A stretch of 64,000 nt of DNA from CAJBVG01 sp943371425 (GTDB lineage Bacteria; Bacteroidota; Bacteroidia; Sphingobacteriales; Sphingobacteriaceae), in NCBI GenBank assembly GCA_943371425.1, contig CALRUR010000004.1:167277-231276 (forward strand). Direction: 5' to 3'. The notes beneath the pieces are model-generated. The model was given only the letters and a program-made list of their open reading frames with translations, was not told where the DNA came from and did no database searches. Both the position numbers and the translations under genes were made by a program. Below are positions 18,087 to 29,100 of the stretch, one piece after another. Within the stretch, counting starts at the first letter, position 1. The number at the start of each line of letters is the position of its first letter.

Positions 18087-19511
18087 TTGAGAAACTATCA
18101 ATCATTAGCAGAGGTACGTTCGGATATTAAGGAAGGGAAAACCACTGTACAAGCCTTAGTAAACTATTATCTGGAGAGAATAAATGCCAACACTGATTTA
18201 AATGCTTTTATAGAAGTATATAGTTCGGAAGCGCAAGAGCGTGCAAAAATAATTGATGATAAAATGGCTAATGGCACTGCTGGTAAATTAGCAGGAATGG
18301 TAATTAGTATTAAGGATATGATATGTTATAAAAACCATAAAGTATCTGCCTCCTCAAAAATTTTAGAAGGATTTGAATCTCTTTTTTCCTCAACCGTAGT
18401 AGAAAGAATCTTAGCCGAAGATGCCATAATAATTGGCCGCGTAAATTGCGATGAGTTTGCCATGGGTGCTTCTAATGAAACTTCGCATTACGGAAGTGTA
18501 AAAAATTATCAAAATAAAAAACTAGTACCGGGTGGATCTTCTGGAGGTTCGGCAGTTTCTGTACAAGCAGATTTATGCTTAGCATCTTTAGGAACCGATA
18601 CAGGTGGATCAGTTCGCCAGCCTGCTTCTTTCTGTGGAGTTGTTGGCCTAAAGCCAACATATGCGAGGGTTTCACGTTGGGGTGTAATTGCATATGCATC
18701 ATCATTCGACCAAGTTGGGCCAATTACAAAATCGGTAGCAGACTCGGCATTATTGTTAGAGGTAATTGCTGGCAAAGATGAGCACGATAGCACTGTTTCT
18801 GCCAAAGAAGTGCCCTCTTATACTTCTAATTTAACTCTTCAAACTAAACCAAGAGTTGCGTATTTGCATGAAGCATTACATGCAGAAGGCCTAGACCCAG
18901 AAGTAAAACAAATGATGGTTGATAAAATTGAATATTTGAAATCGCAAGGATTTGTGGTGGAGGAAGTTCAATTTCCATTGTTAAAATACGCAGTACCTAC
19001 TTATTATATATTAACCACTGCCGAAGCATCCTCTAACTTATCTAGGTATGATGGCGTGCATTTCGGCTATAGAAGTAAAAATGCTACGGATTTAGAATCA
19101 ACTTATAAACTTTCTAGGACAGAGGGTTTTGGTGAAGAAGTAAAACGTAGAATTATGTTAGGCACTTTTGTGCTTAGCGCTGGCTATTACGATGCATATT
19201 ATGCTAAAGCTCAAAAAGTAAGACGATTAATAAGAGATAAATCACTCGAAATATTATCAAACTACGATGTGATGATTTTGCCAACTGCCCCAAGTACGGC
19301 TTTTGAACTAGGCGAAAAAACATCTGATCCGGTTGTAATGTACTTAGCCGACATTTTTACCGTTCAAGCTTCTCTTGCAGGATTGCCAGCAATTTCTATA
19401 CCTGGAGCAACTCATTCAAATGGGCTCTCTATCGGGCTACAGATAATTGGAAAGCATTTCCAAGAGCAAGAAATATTGCAATTTGCTGGGTTTTTAGAGC
19501 AAAAAAGCTAA
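18087..19511 (+). CDS. gatA: Asp-tRNA(Asn)/Glu-tRNA(Gln) amidotransferase subunit A
   Basis: The 474-residue amidase-signature protein releases ammonia from glutamine for the transamidation of misacylated tRNA by GatCAB. The Lys-cis-Ser-Ser triad is intact: Lys76 (VISIKD), Ser151 (GGSSGGS) and Ser175 (TDTGGSVRQPA), with the same spacing as known GatA enzymes. The start is TTG at 18087 (MRNYQSLAEV). gatB and gatC are not adjacent, as is common in this phylum. It follows tatA by 30 bases. Confidence 0.95.
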   Translation: MRNYQSLAEVRSDIKEGKTTVQALVNYYLERINANTDLNAFIEVYSSEAQERAKIIDDKMANGTAGKLAGMVISIKDMICYKNHKVSASSKILEGFESLFSSTVVERILAEDAIIIGRVNCDEFAMGASNETSHYGSVKNYQNKKLVPGGSSGGSAVSVQADLCLASLGTDTGGSVRQPASFCGVVGLKPTYARVSRWGVIAYASSFDQVGPITKSVADSALLLEVIAGKDEHDSTVSAKEVPSYTSNLTLQTKPRVAYLHEALHAEGLDPEVKQMMVDKIEYLKSQGFVVEEVQFPLLKYAVPTYYILTTAEASSNLSRYDGVHFGYRSKNATDLESTYKLSRTEGFGEEVKRRIMLGTFVLSAGYYDAYYAKAQKVRRLIRDKSLEILSNYDVMILPTAPSTAFELGEKTSDPVVMYLADIFTVQASLAGLPAISIPGATHSNGLSIGLQIIGKHFQEQEILQFAGFLEQKS

Positions 19512-19593
19512 AAAATCAACATAAATAGCTAAAATTTACTATTTTGCAAGAATATACAATTAGAATGTAGCATTTACATTAACAATTACTAGC

Positions 19594-21630
19594 ATGAAAA
19601 ACATAAAATTTGTCGTTTCCGCGATTGCCCTTTTTTTTATTCTCTCAATCAGCAGCGCCAAGTCTGAAAATTTTTCAATCATCAGTAAATCAAATCCTGA
19701 GGATACCACTTTTGTAATTCCAGAAGTCGATTTATCAAAATTAAACACACCCCCCCGATTTGCAACGGAAGTTTACAAACATCGATTAGACTCAATTACA
19801 CGCAGCATTCCATTAGACTATAATTCATACGTACAAGGTTATATTGATTTGTATGCCTTCCGTAGAAGAGAGCAAGTAGAAAGAATGTTAGGCTTATCTG
19901 AATTCTATTTCCCTATGGTGGAGAGAGTTTTTAAAGAGTATAAAATACCAGCAGAATTCAAATATTTAGCAATTGTAGAATCGGCATTAAACCCATACGC
20001 AGTTTCTCCTGTAGGAGCAACGGGCATGTGGCAATTTATGTTTACTACTGCGAAGATGTACGATTTAGAAATCACCTCGCATATTGATGAGCGCCGCGAC
20101 CCTTATTTAGCTACTCATGCAGCTGCAAAATATTTTGTAGACATGTATCGCAGATACGGCGATTGGTTATTAGTTATTGCAGCATATAATTGTGGTCCGG
20201 GTAATGTAAACCGCGCAATTAGAAAAGCTGGAGGTGGACAAAAAACATTTTGGCAAATTCGCCAGTATTTACCACAAGAAACACGCGGATATGTGCCCGC
20301 ATATATTGCAGCAAATTATATTATGACCTTTGCAGAAGCGCATAATTTGTACCCAACTTATCCGAGCTTTAGTTTTTTAACAGATACCTTACACATTACT
20401 AAACCAGTATATTTTAAGGATATTGAGCAACTATGTGGTGTAAATGCTGATGAGTTGAGAATTTTAAACCCTCAATTTAAAAAAGATTTTGTGCCTGCTT
20501 ATACTCAATCTTTTGCTTTAAAATTACCAGCTACCAGGAGAGATTTAGTACATAATTACAAAGATTCTTTATACGCACTTTTTCCAACAGAAGCCAAAGA
20601 TCAAATTTTTGTGTTAAATGCCGACCCGATGGCAAAATCGCGTACGGTATACAAAACGCACGTAGTTACACGCGGACAAACCTTAAGTAAATTATCTGCC
20701 AAGTATGATGTAAGTGTTTCTGATATTAAGAAATGGAATAATTTAAAAAAGAACGCACTTTATAGAGGTCAGAAATTGAAAATTAAAAAACAATTGCAAG
20801 CCCCTACACCACAAGTAAATACTGCTATTGCAAAGAATTCTAAAACAGCTCCCAAAGAAACTGTTGATGGAGAGAAACAAAAAGTTACGTATGAGTATGT
20901 AACTAAAAATGTTTCAAAAAGACATAAGGTAAAGAAAGGTGAAAATTTGAGTTTGATTGCCGATAAATATAATGTTGGAATAACAGATATTAAGAAATGG
21001 AATAAGTTGAAGAAAAATAATTTAATGGCTGGACAGTCATTGTTAATTAAAACCACTGAAACAGTAAAAATAGCTAAACGTGTTCCGATAAAAACAGAGA
21101 AGAAAGAAATAGTAGAAGAGGCAAGTGTAGTAAATACTACAGCAGTTGCAACTACTACAAATACGGAAGAAAATAAGGAAGAATTAAAAGAAGAAACTCC
21201 TGCAAAAGCTATCCCAGTAATGGAATTGGTGAATGTAGAAAAAATTGTTAAGTATAAAGTTAAAAAAGGCGACTACCTATCAACCATCGCTCAAAAAAAT
21301 AAAGTAAGTGTACAAGAAATTCGTACATGGAACAAAATGAAAAATTCGGTTATTAAACCAGGGCAAGAATTAACCATAAAAAAAGTGGAACAAAAATTAA
21401 TTGCGAAAGAGGTTAAAACAACCGAAAGTGAAAAAGCAATTGCTAAAGTTCCTGAGCGTAATACCGAGTCTAAATATGTATTTCATAAAGTAGAAAAAGG
21501 CGACACTTTATATAGTATCGCCAAAAAATATGCTGGAATGACCGTGGAGTTAATTAAAGAATTAAACGGCATGAAAAATAGTGATGAACTAAAAGCCGGA
21601 ATGCTTTTAAAAATTGCTAAAAAAGGTTAA
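19594..21630 (+). CDS. mltD: MltD-like lytic transglycosylase with four LysM domains
   Basis: The 678-residue protein has a signal peptide (VVSAIALFFILSISSAKS). Residues about 110-250 form a GH23 SLT domain with catalytic Glu129 in AIVESALNPYAVSP, then GATGMWQFM and AAYNCGPGNV. Four LysM modules lie at about 354-400, 440-490, 552-600 and 628-676, each beginning near V(K/E)KG or VTRG and joined by low-complexity Lys/Thr/Glu linkers. It cuts peptidoglycan glycan strands with 1,6-anhydro ends, anchored by LysM in the periplasm or at the outer membrane. The gene ends in a strong hairpin. Confidence 0.93.
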   Translation: MKNIKFVVSAIALFFILSISSAKSENFSIISKSNPEDTTFVIPEVDLSKLNTPPRFATEVYKHRLDSITRSIPLDYNSYVQGYIDLYAFRRREQVERMLGLSEFYFPMVERVFKEYKIPAEFKYLAIVESALNPYAVSPVGATGMWQFMFTTAKMYDLEITSHIDERRDPYLATHAAAKYFVDMYRRYGDWLLVIAAYNCGPGNVNRAIRKAGGGQKTFWQIRQYLPQETRGYVPAYIAANYIMTFAEAHNLYPTYPSFSFLTDTLHITKPVYFKDIEQLCGVNADELRILNPQFKKDFVPAYTQSFALKLPATRRDLVHNYKDSLYALFPTEAKDQIFVLNADPMAKSRTVYKTHVVTRGQTLSKLSAKYDVSVSDIKKWNNLKKNALYRGQKLKIKKQLQAPTPQVNTAIAKNSKTAPKETVDGEKQKVTYEYVTKNVSKRHKVKKGENLSLIADKYNVGITDIKKWNKLKKNNLMAGQSLLIKTTETVKIAKRVPIKTEKKEIVEEASVVNTTAVATTTNTEENKEELKEETPAKAIPVMELVNVEKIVKYKVKKGDYLSTIAQKNKVSVQEIRTWNKMKNSVIKPGQELTIKKVEQKLIAKEVKTTESEKAIAKVPERNTESKYVFHKVEKGDTLYSIAKKYAGMTVELIKELNGMKNSDELKAGMLLKIAKKG

Positions 21631-21664
21631 AAAATTAGCTAATTAGTTAATTAGCTAATTTTTT
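21629..21664. terminator. Perfect palindrome, bidirectional terminator
   Basis: Seventeen-base arms (21629-21645 and 21648-21664) pair perfectly around a two-base loop and begin and end in A6/T6 runs, so they work on both strands. The palindrome overlaps the last bases of the mltD stop and includes the stop codon of the convergent T9SS cargo gene. Confidence 0.85.
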
Positions 21665-23034
21665 AAAAGTTTGCTAGTATAAATTTCAGAGCCTTGATTA
21701 ATCTCTAGCAAGTAAATCCCTTTTTGTAAAACACTCACATCGATTTTTTCTTCAGATAAGTTGTTTGATTGAATAGAAATTACTAATTGTCCGTTTAATG
21801 AATAAACATTGATGGTTGCAGCATTAGTGCTTTTCGTTTCAACCATTACATAATCCGTACTAGGGTTTGGATATACATTTACATTCAATTTTGATTCGTT
21901 AATTCCAGTGGTTCCTGTATTGTAAAATATATTTTCTTTAGAAACATTTATCCATTTTTTACCATCATATACTTTTGTAATTGTTTCTGTTAATCTGTTT
22001 TGAGAATCGTATGTGTAATCTATTTTACTTTCAACCAATACATCCCAATTATTTTCTACATAATTTTCTACTTTGTATGATTTAGGGTTGTTTAACCTAT
22101 CGTATTCCTCAGAAATTCTATATACATACACCCATTCATTGTTTTTGTATTCGAAAGTAATTGCAATTACATTGTTTTGTATTCCGTATTGATAAACGGC
22201 TTTTTGATAATTAACGAAATTAGTTCCGTTCCATTTTTTCAATTCCATTTGAGAGAATTTGCCATTTGCAAAATCGTGCCAAATGATGTTAGTATATAAT
22301 TCTTCATTTTGAAAAGTTACTCCGTCCCAAACCATATAATAAATAGAACTTATTTTTTGTTGATGATCATAATCATACCCTTCTGCGCTTATATTTTTCC
22401 ATTCGTTTTGTAGGTATTCTTGAAAAATACATTGTTCCAATATTAAGTTATTATATGTACTTATTGTTCTGCGGAAAGGCTCATATATTTTAGTGCTTTC
22501 GTTAAAAAAATATTGAATGTTGATTTCTTCTAAAGGAGTTTTCTTTTCGGTAGTTTGTTTGCTTCCGCTTATTAATACCCATGTAGAATTTACAAATGAA
22601 AAATATTCATTTCGTACTTCTTCGGTTTGCTCATTAAATTCTGTTTCCATTTTCGAATGTTGCAACCAAGCACCATCAACATAATTATATTGAATATTGC
22701 CTATAATTTTACCATCTATAGATTTAAAATAGCTTGTTTTAGCAAACGGAAGTCCTTGTGCATCATGCTCAATAATTTCTTCAGTTTCGCCTTTATTTAA
22801 GTATTTAACAATCGACGAGTTGTTTAAATACCAATCTTGTTGATCTTGATCCCAGAAATAGCGATCGATAGTTTTGGTTAAACTATTTGCTTTTTTGGCA
22901 TCATTTTTTTTGTTGAAGTCGACAAGCGATTTAGATTGGATGCTTAAATCTTTATTTAATATATTTCTGTAGCTTTTTTGTGCAAATACAGGAGATATAA
23001 TTAAGCATAGCAAATAAATAGTTAAGTGTTTCAT
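21655..23034 (-). CDS. T9SS-secreted protein with sorting domain
   Basis: The start at 23034 gives a clean signal peptide (MKHLTIYLLCLIISPVFAQ) and 459 residues; an in-frame ATG at 23061 would add nine. The last 75 residues are a T9SS sorting domain (VNVYPNPSTDYVMVETKS, then VLQKGIYLLEINQG). The body between about 50 and 380 is a series of irregular strand repeats rich in aromatic residues (FWDQDQQDWYLNNS, YNYVDGAWLQHSKM, FVNSTWVLISGSKQ), as often seen in secreted Bacteroidota proteins of unknown function. No enzyme motif was recognised. It should travel through the SprA translocon. Confidence 0.85.
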   Translation of the reverse strand: MKHLTIYLLCLIISPVFAQKSYRNILNKDLSIQSKSLVDFNKKNDAKKANSLTKTIDRYFWDQDQQDWYLNNSSIVKYLNKGETEEIIEHDAQGLPFAKTSYFKSIDGKIIGNIQYNYVDGAWLQHSKMETEFNEQTEEVRNEYFSFVNSTWVLISGSKQTTEKKTPLEEINIQYFFNESTKIYEPFRRTISTYNNLILEQCIFQEYLQNEWKNISAEGYDYDHQQKISSIYYMVWDGVTFQNEELYTNIIWHDFANGKFSQMELKKWNGTNFVNYQKAVYQYGIQNNVIAITFEYKNNEWVYVYRISEEYDRLNNPKSYKVENYVENNWDVLVESKIDYTYDSQNRLTETITKVYDGKKWINVSKENIFYNTGTTGINESKLNVNVYPNPSTDYVMVETKSTNAATINVYSLNGQLVISIQSNNLSEEKIDVSVLQKGIYLLEINQGSEIYTSKLLKN

Positions 23035-23131
23035 TTTGAATAGTTTTTTGCAATAAGACAAGCCCTAATTGCCGCTACCCTTACTATGTAATTTGAAAAC
23101 TTTTAAAAGCGCTTTTTTCAGCATGAATCCT

Positions 23132-23139
23132 TATATTTG
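23132..23139 (+). promoter_or_regulatory. Putative -7 box for the malic enzyme gene
   Basis: TATATTTG is an exact TAnnTTTG match 29 bases before the ATG at 23169. The -33 region is a T-rich run at 23112-23118 without a clear TTTG. Confidence 0.45.
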
Positions 23140-23168
23140 AAGCTTGTATTGGTTAGAAATTAAGAAAA

Positions 23169-25508
23169 ATGAGTAAAAATAATCGTAAGCAGGATGCATT
23201 GGATTACCATTCGCAGGGCAGACCCGGTAAGATTGAGGTAATTCCTACTAAATCTACTAATTCACAGCGCGATCTTTCATTAGCATATTCTCCAGGGGTT
23301 GCAGAGCCATGTTTAAGAATTAAAGAAAATGTAGAAGACGTTTATAAATATACAGCCAAAGGGAATTTGGTGGCAGTAATAAGCAATGGTACAGCAGTGC
23401 TAGGCTTAGGGAATATAGGTCCGGAAGCATCTAAGCCTGTAATGGAAGGTAAAGGCATTTTGTTTAAAATATTTGCTGATATAGATGTATTCGATATTGA
23501 GTTAAATGTTACCGATGTTGATCAATTTGTAAACACGGTAAAAGCTTTAGAGCCTACTTTTGGAGGCGTAAACTTAGAAGATATAAAAGCACCAGAGTGT
23601 TTTGAAATAGAACGTAGGTTAAAAGCAGAGTTGAAAATTCCGATCATGCACGACGATCAGCATGGTACGGCCATAATTTCTGCAGCAGCATTGTTAAATG
23701 CATTAGAAATTCAGAAAAAGAAAATAGATAAAGTAAAAATCGTAGTAATTGGAGCAGGGGCAGCAGCTATATCATGTTCTAAATTATACTTAGAGATTGG
23801 TGCGAAGAAAGAAAACATTGTGATGATTGATAGAGAAGGAGTAATTCGCTCCGACCGTACTGCAGCAATGGATGAAACAAAACGTTTTTTTGCAACCGAC
23901 AGAAAAATTAGCACACTAGAAGAAGCAGCAAAAGATGCGGATGTGTTAATTGGATTATCTGGTGCAAATATTATTTCACCTGCCATGCTAAAATCGATGG
24001 CTAAAAACCCAGTGGTGTTTGCCATGGCAAACCCAGATCCAGAAATCGATTATAATTTAGCGATTAATACTCGTAACGATATTATTATGGCAACGGGTCG
24101 TTCTGATTTCCCTAACCAAGTAAATAATGTATTGGGTTTTCCTTACATTTTTAGAGGAGCCTTAGATGTTAGAGCAACACAAATAAACGAAGCGATGAAA
24201 ATTGCAGCGGTGCGTGCTATTGCAGATTTAGCAAAAAAACCAGTACCAGAAGCAGTAAACTTAGCATACAATCAAAAAAACATAACCTTCGGGAAAGATT
24301 ACATCATACCAAAACCGTTAGACTTACGATTAATTACAGAAGTATCCTCTGCAGTAGCAAAAGCAGCGATGGAATCTGGAGTGGCACGCCATCCGATAAA
24401 AGATTGGGAAGCTTACAGAGAAGAATTGAAAAAGAGATTAGGCTTAGATGATAAGTTAATGCGTGCAATTTCTGTAAAAGCAAAAGGCAACCCTAAACGT
24501 GTGGTGTTTGCAGAGGCAGATAATTACAAGATTTTAAAGGCTGCTCAAATTGTAAAAGACGAAGGTATTGCATTCCCAATATTATTAGGGAACATAGAAA
24601 AAATTCAATCGTTAATTAAAGAGCATAATTTAGATTTAGCAGATGTAAAAATGATTGACCCTCGCTATGAAGAGGAGCATTTACATAGTTTCGCAAAAGT
24701 TTTGTTTGAAAAACGTAAACGCAGAGGCATTACCTATTACGAAGCGAAAAAATTAATGCGCGATCGAAATCATTTCGGTGCTATGATGGTAGAAGTGGGA
24801 GAAGCCGATGCGTTAATTTCTGGCTTAACAAAAAATTATCCATTAACCATTCGCCCTGCATTACAAATTATTGGCATGGACGAAGAAGTGGAGCGAGTAG
24901 CAGGTATGTATTTGATGTTAACGAAACAAGGGCCAATTTTCTTAGCAGATACTACGGTAAATATAGATCCAACGGTTGATGAGTTGGTGGATATTACCTC
25001 AGTAGTAGCAAAATCTGTACAGAAGTTTAACATTACTCCTCGTATTGCAATGCTTTCTTACTCTAATTTTGGAAGTTCTGAAACTGCCAATCCTATTAAG
25101 GTTCGCCAAGCAGTAGAGAAATTGCATAAACGTTATCCTCATTTAATAGTTGATGGTGAGATGCAAGCAAACTTTGCCTTAAATTCAACTTTGTTAAAAG
25201 ATAATTATCCTTTTTCTACCTTAAATGGAGAACCCGCAAATACATTGATTTTCCCGAACCTCGATTCTGGAAATTCGGCCTATAAAATTTTACAAGAAAT
25301 TGGTGGTGCCGAGGCGGTAGGTCCGATTTTAATTGGAATGAAAAAGCCTGTTCACATTTTACAATTAGGCTCATCTGTGCGCGAAATTGTAAACATGATT
25401 ACCATTGCGGTAGTAGATGCACAATCTAAAGAAGAAGAATTAAACGATGTTAAGAATGGTTCGCCACGAAGAACATTAAAGGAAAAAATTAGCAGTTTGC
25501 GTAAATAG
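23169..25508 (+). CDS. maeB: NADP-dependent malic enzyme with phosphotransacetylase-like domain
   Basis: The 779-residue cytoplasmic enzyme decarboxylates malate to pyruvate with NADP. The N-terminal malic domain shows SLAYSPGVAEPCL, NGTAVLGLGNIGPEASKPVMEGK and HDDQHGTA; the NAD(P) fold shows VVIGAGAAAISC. After about residue 430 comes a phosphate acetyltransferase-like domain (VVFAEADNYKILKAA, FLADTTVNIDP, GEMQANFAL), usually regulatory in this long class. It is followed four bases later by ruvA; maeB-ruvA-sprA is a recurrent order in Bacteroidota. Confidence 0.95.
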   Translation: MSKNNRKQDALDYHSQGRPGKIEVIPTKSTNSQRDLSLAYSPGVAEPCLRIKENVEDVYKYTAKGNLVAVISNGTAVLGLGNIGPEASKPVMEGKGILFKIFADIDVFDIELNVTDVDQFVNTVKALEPTFGGVNLEDIKAPECFEIERRLKAELKIPIMHDDQHGTAIISAAALLNALEIQKKKIDKVKIVVIGAGAAAISCSKLYLEIGAKKENIVMIDREGVIRSDRTAAMDETKRFFATDRKISTLEEAAKDADVLIGLSGANIISPAMLKSMAKNPVVFAMANPDPEIDYNLAINTRNDIIMATGRSDFPNQVNNVLGFPYIFRGALDVRATQINEAMKIAAVRAIADLAKKPVPEAVNLAYNQKNITFGKDYIIPKPLDLRLITEVSSAVAKAAMESGVARHPIKDWEAYREELKKRLGLDDKLMRAISVKAKGNPKRVVFAEADNYKILKAAQIVKDEGIAFPILLGNIEKIQSLIKEHNLDLADVKMIDPRYEEEHLHSFAKVLFEKRKRRGITYYEAKKLMRDRNHFGAMMVEVGEADALISGLTKNYPLTIRPALQIIGMDEEVERVAGMYLMLTKQGPIFLADTTVNIDPTVDELVDITSVVAKSVQKFNITPRIAMLSYSNFGSSETANPIKVRQAVEKLHKRYPHLIVDGEMQANFALNSTLLKDNYPFSTLNGEPANTLIFPNLDSGNSAYKILQEIGGAEAVGPILIGMKKPVHILQLGSSVREIVNMITIAVVDAQSKEEELNDVKNGSPRRTLKEKISSLRK

Positions 25509-25511
25509 AGA

Positions 25512-26096
25512 ATGATTAATCATATTAAAGGGAAATTAGTGCAAAAAACACCCACACATGTGGTGGTTGAAGCATCGGGCGTGGGTTATTTTATCAATAT
25601 CTCCTTACATACCTACGCGCAAATACAAGAAATAGAATCTATATTGATTTATACATATTTGAGCATCAGAGAAGATGCTCATGTGTTGTATGGCTTTTTT
25701 GATGAAAGCGAACGCCGTTTGTTCACCCATTTAATATCTGTTTCGGGAATTGGCCCAAATACTGCCAGAATGATGCTTTCCTCTATTTCTCCACAAGAAA
25801 TACAAGAAGCCATTGTACGTGGAGATGTTGCTTTGGTACAGAAAATAAAAGGAATTGGGCCTAAATCTGCACAACGATTAATTTTGGAATTGCAGGATAA
25901 ATTAAAAAAAGAAGGCTCAGGAACACTTTTATCGCTCCCTTCAAACAATACAGCAAAAGAAGAAGCGTTATCAGCATTGGTAATGTTGGGTTTTGCAAAG
26001 TTGAGTGCCGAAAAAGCACTCGAACAAATTATCAGAGCGGAAGGATCTGCGCTTAGCGTAGAACGCCTGATTAAATTAGCACTCAAGAATTTATAA
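25512..26096 (+). CDS. ruvA: Holliday junction DNA helicase subunit RuvA
   Basis: The 194-residue protein has the three RuvA domains. An OB fold fills residues 1-65 (IKGKLVQKTPTHVVVEASGVGYF). A helix-hairpin-helix region lies at about 70-140 (LISVSGIGPNTARMMLSS, KIKGIGPKSAQRLILEL). A flexible C-terminal domain III contacts RuvB (EEALSALVMLGFAKLSAEKA). RuvA binds four-way junctions and loads RuvB. ruvB is not nearby. The gene lies between maeB and sprA, with short gaps. Confidence 0.97.
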   Translation: MINHIKGKLVQKTPTHVVVEASGVGYFINISLHTYAQIQEIESILIYTYLSIREDAHVLYGFFDESERRLFTHLISVSGIGPNTARMMLSSISPQEIQEAIVRGDVALVQKIKGIGPKSAQRLILELQDKLKKEGSGTLLSLPSNNTAKEEALSALVMLGFAKLSAEKALEQIIRAEGSALSVERLIKLALKNL

Positions 26097-26116
26097 AAGA
26101 CCGTTAATTTTTTTAG

Positions 26117-29100
26117 GTGAAAACTAGTACTACAGGTAGGAAGTCCATTTTTAGGTTATTTATTACAGTGATATCACTTTTTGCTGCTGCCTCAATTGTG
26201 TGGAGCGCCGAGTCGACTATCTCTGAATTTGAACTGCCTATTATTTCTGCAATAGATACAGTTACTAAATTCCAAGGAACAGCCACAGACAATGGTCCAA
26301 AAAAGAAAATTGATTTACAAGACCCCCCGAACGTTGAGCGTAAAGTAGAGTACGACCCCGAAACTAAAATGTATGTAATTACAGAAAGTGTTGGCGGTAA
26401 ATTTTACAAGTCGCCAGTTTACATGACTTTTGAAGAGTACCAATTGTACGAATCTAAAAAATCTAAATTCGATTATTGGAAACAACGCTCGGCCGAAACT
26501 CAACTAATATCTCCAAATGGTATGGTACCAAAACTGTACGTAAACAACCAAGTGTTCGATCGTATTTTTGGTGGTAGTAAAGTCGACATTCGCCCACAAG
26601 GAACTGCAGAATTAATTTTTGCAGGTAGGTTTAATAAAAACGATAATCCATTATTAAACGAACGCCAACGTAAAACTCGTCAGTTTGATTTTGATCAGAA
26701 AATACAATTAAACGTAACTGGTAATATTGGCGATAAATTAAAAACATCTGTAAACTACAATACCGAAGCAACATTTGATTTTGAAAACCAAATGAAGTTG
26801 GAGTATACCGGTTATGAAGATGAGATTATAAAAAAGATTGAATTAGGAAACGTATCACTTCCCTTAAACTCAAGTTTAATTAGTGGTTCGCAAAGTTTGT
26901 TTGGGGTAAAAACTCAATTGCAATTTGGTAAGTTAATGGTAACCTCTGTATTCTCTCAACAAAAAAGTGAAAAGAAACAAATTAAAATTACCAACGGTTC
27001 GCAAAAAACCGAGTTCAAATTTTTAGCGGATAATTACGAAGGCAACAAACACTTTTTCTTAGCACAATATTTTAGAGATCAATACGACCGATCGTTAGAT
27101 GAACCCCCAATTATAAAATCTAATATTTTAATTTCGAGAGTAGAAGTTTGGGTAACTTCTAGAAACCGTGTGGGCGATGAGAATACAAGAGACATTTTGG
27201 CCTTAATTGATTTAGGGGAAAATAGTAGAACCTATACCACCGATCCTAACCTAATTAAAAATGCAAGCCCTTATCCGAACTCTGTAAAAACAGATCAAGT
27301 AGATGCATCTAATAATTTATTAGACATTATACCAGCCTCTGCCAGAAACGTAGGCGACAATTCTTTGAGTAGCTATTTTGCAGCAACCGGTGGTCCCGAC
27401 AACTATGCCAGAATAAGAGCACGAAAATTATTAGACAGAGAATACACCTTCCACCCTCAGCTTGGTTACATCTCTTTAAATGCAGCCTTAAATGCCGATG
27501 AAGTGTTAGCGGTTGCCTACCGATATACCCTAAACGGTGTTGAATATACAGTCGGTGAATTTTCTAACGAGCGACAAGAAACCAATCCGCCAACTGTACT
27601 TTTTACTAAATTATTAAAAAACGTATCGTTAAAAACAAGTTTGCCAACTTGGGATTTAATGATGAAAAATATTTATTCGCTAAATGCATTTCAAGTAAAT
27701 TCTGAAGAATTTAAATTGGATGTAATGTATTTAGATGAAAAAACGGCGAACAATGTAAACTATATTTCTGATGGCCCAGCGAACGTTAAAAACTTGCCAC
27801 TTATAAGAGTATTAGGTTTAGATAAGTTGGATGTAAAACAAACGCTTACTCCTGATGGTGTTTTCGACTTTGTTCCGAACATTACCGTGAACCCGGCAAA
27901 TGGAAGAATTATTTTTACTAAAATAGAACCTTTCGGCTCGTATCTGTATGGCTTATTGGCCGCCGATGGCGATACTGTAGTTGCGCACAACATTGCTTTT
28001 ACTGAACTTTACGATTCAACAAAATTTAAAGCACAACAATTACCCCGAAAAAACAAATTCACCATACAAGGTTCCTTCCAATCAACAAGTAATTCTGAAT
28101 TTTCATTAAATGCAATTAACATACCTCAAGGTTCGGTAGTGGTAAAATCGGGTACGCAAGTATTGGTTGAAGGGCAAGATTATACCGTTGATTATAATAT
28201 TGGAAGAGTAAAAATTACGAATGCAGCTTTGTTGAGTAATGGTGCACCTTTAACTGTTGACTTAGAAAGTTCAACCTTATTCGGTGTGCAATCTAGAACT
28301 TTTATTGGAACCCGATTTGATTACAAGGTAAACGATGAATTAAATTTAGGAGGTACCTTTTTACGTTTATCTGAAAGACCCTTAACACAAAAAGTAAACA
28401 TAGGCGATGAGCCCATTGCTAATAATATGTATGGGGTTGATTTAAATTATAGAAGTGATTCAAGATTTTTAACCACTTTGGTTGATAGAATACCCTTAAT
28501 ACAAACAAAAGCAAATTCTAACATAACAGTGTCTGCGGAGTATGCACGATTAGACCCAGGGCACTCTCGTTTATTAAATACAGAAACTAATAAAAGTGGT
28601 ATTTCTTACATCGACGATTTTGAAGGAAGTAGATCATCCATTGATTTGAAAAGTTCGACCTCTTGGTATTTATCGAGTACCCCTGCAATGTTTCCCGAAG
28701 GAAATTTATACAACGATTTAACTTATGGTTTTAACAGAGCTCGTTTAGCATTTTATCAAATTGATAATTTATTTTATAGCAGAACCGATAACAGAACTCC
28801 TGTGCACATTAGGAATGACAGGGTTCAACTATCAAACCATTACGTAAGAGAAGTTACAGAACAAGAAGTTTTCCCGAACAAACAAATTCCAACAGGACAA
28901 CCTAATATTTTATCGACCTTAGATTTAACTTATTTCCCGAGAGAAAGAGGACCTTATAATTTTAGTGTAAGCAGACTAAACGCAGATGGTACTTTTAAAG
29001 ATCCGAACAACTCTTGGGGTGGTATAATGCGAAGGTTAGAAACAAATGATTTTGAAGCATTGAACGTTGAGTTTATTGAATTTTGGATGATGGATCCATT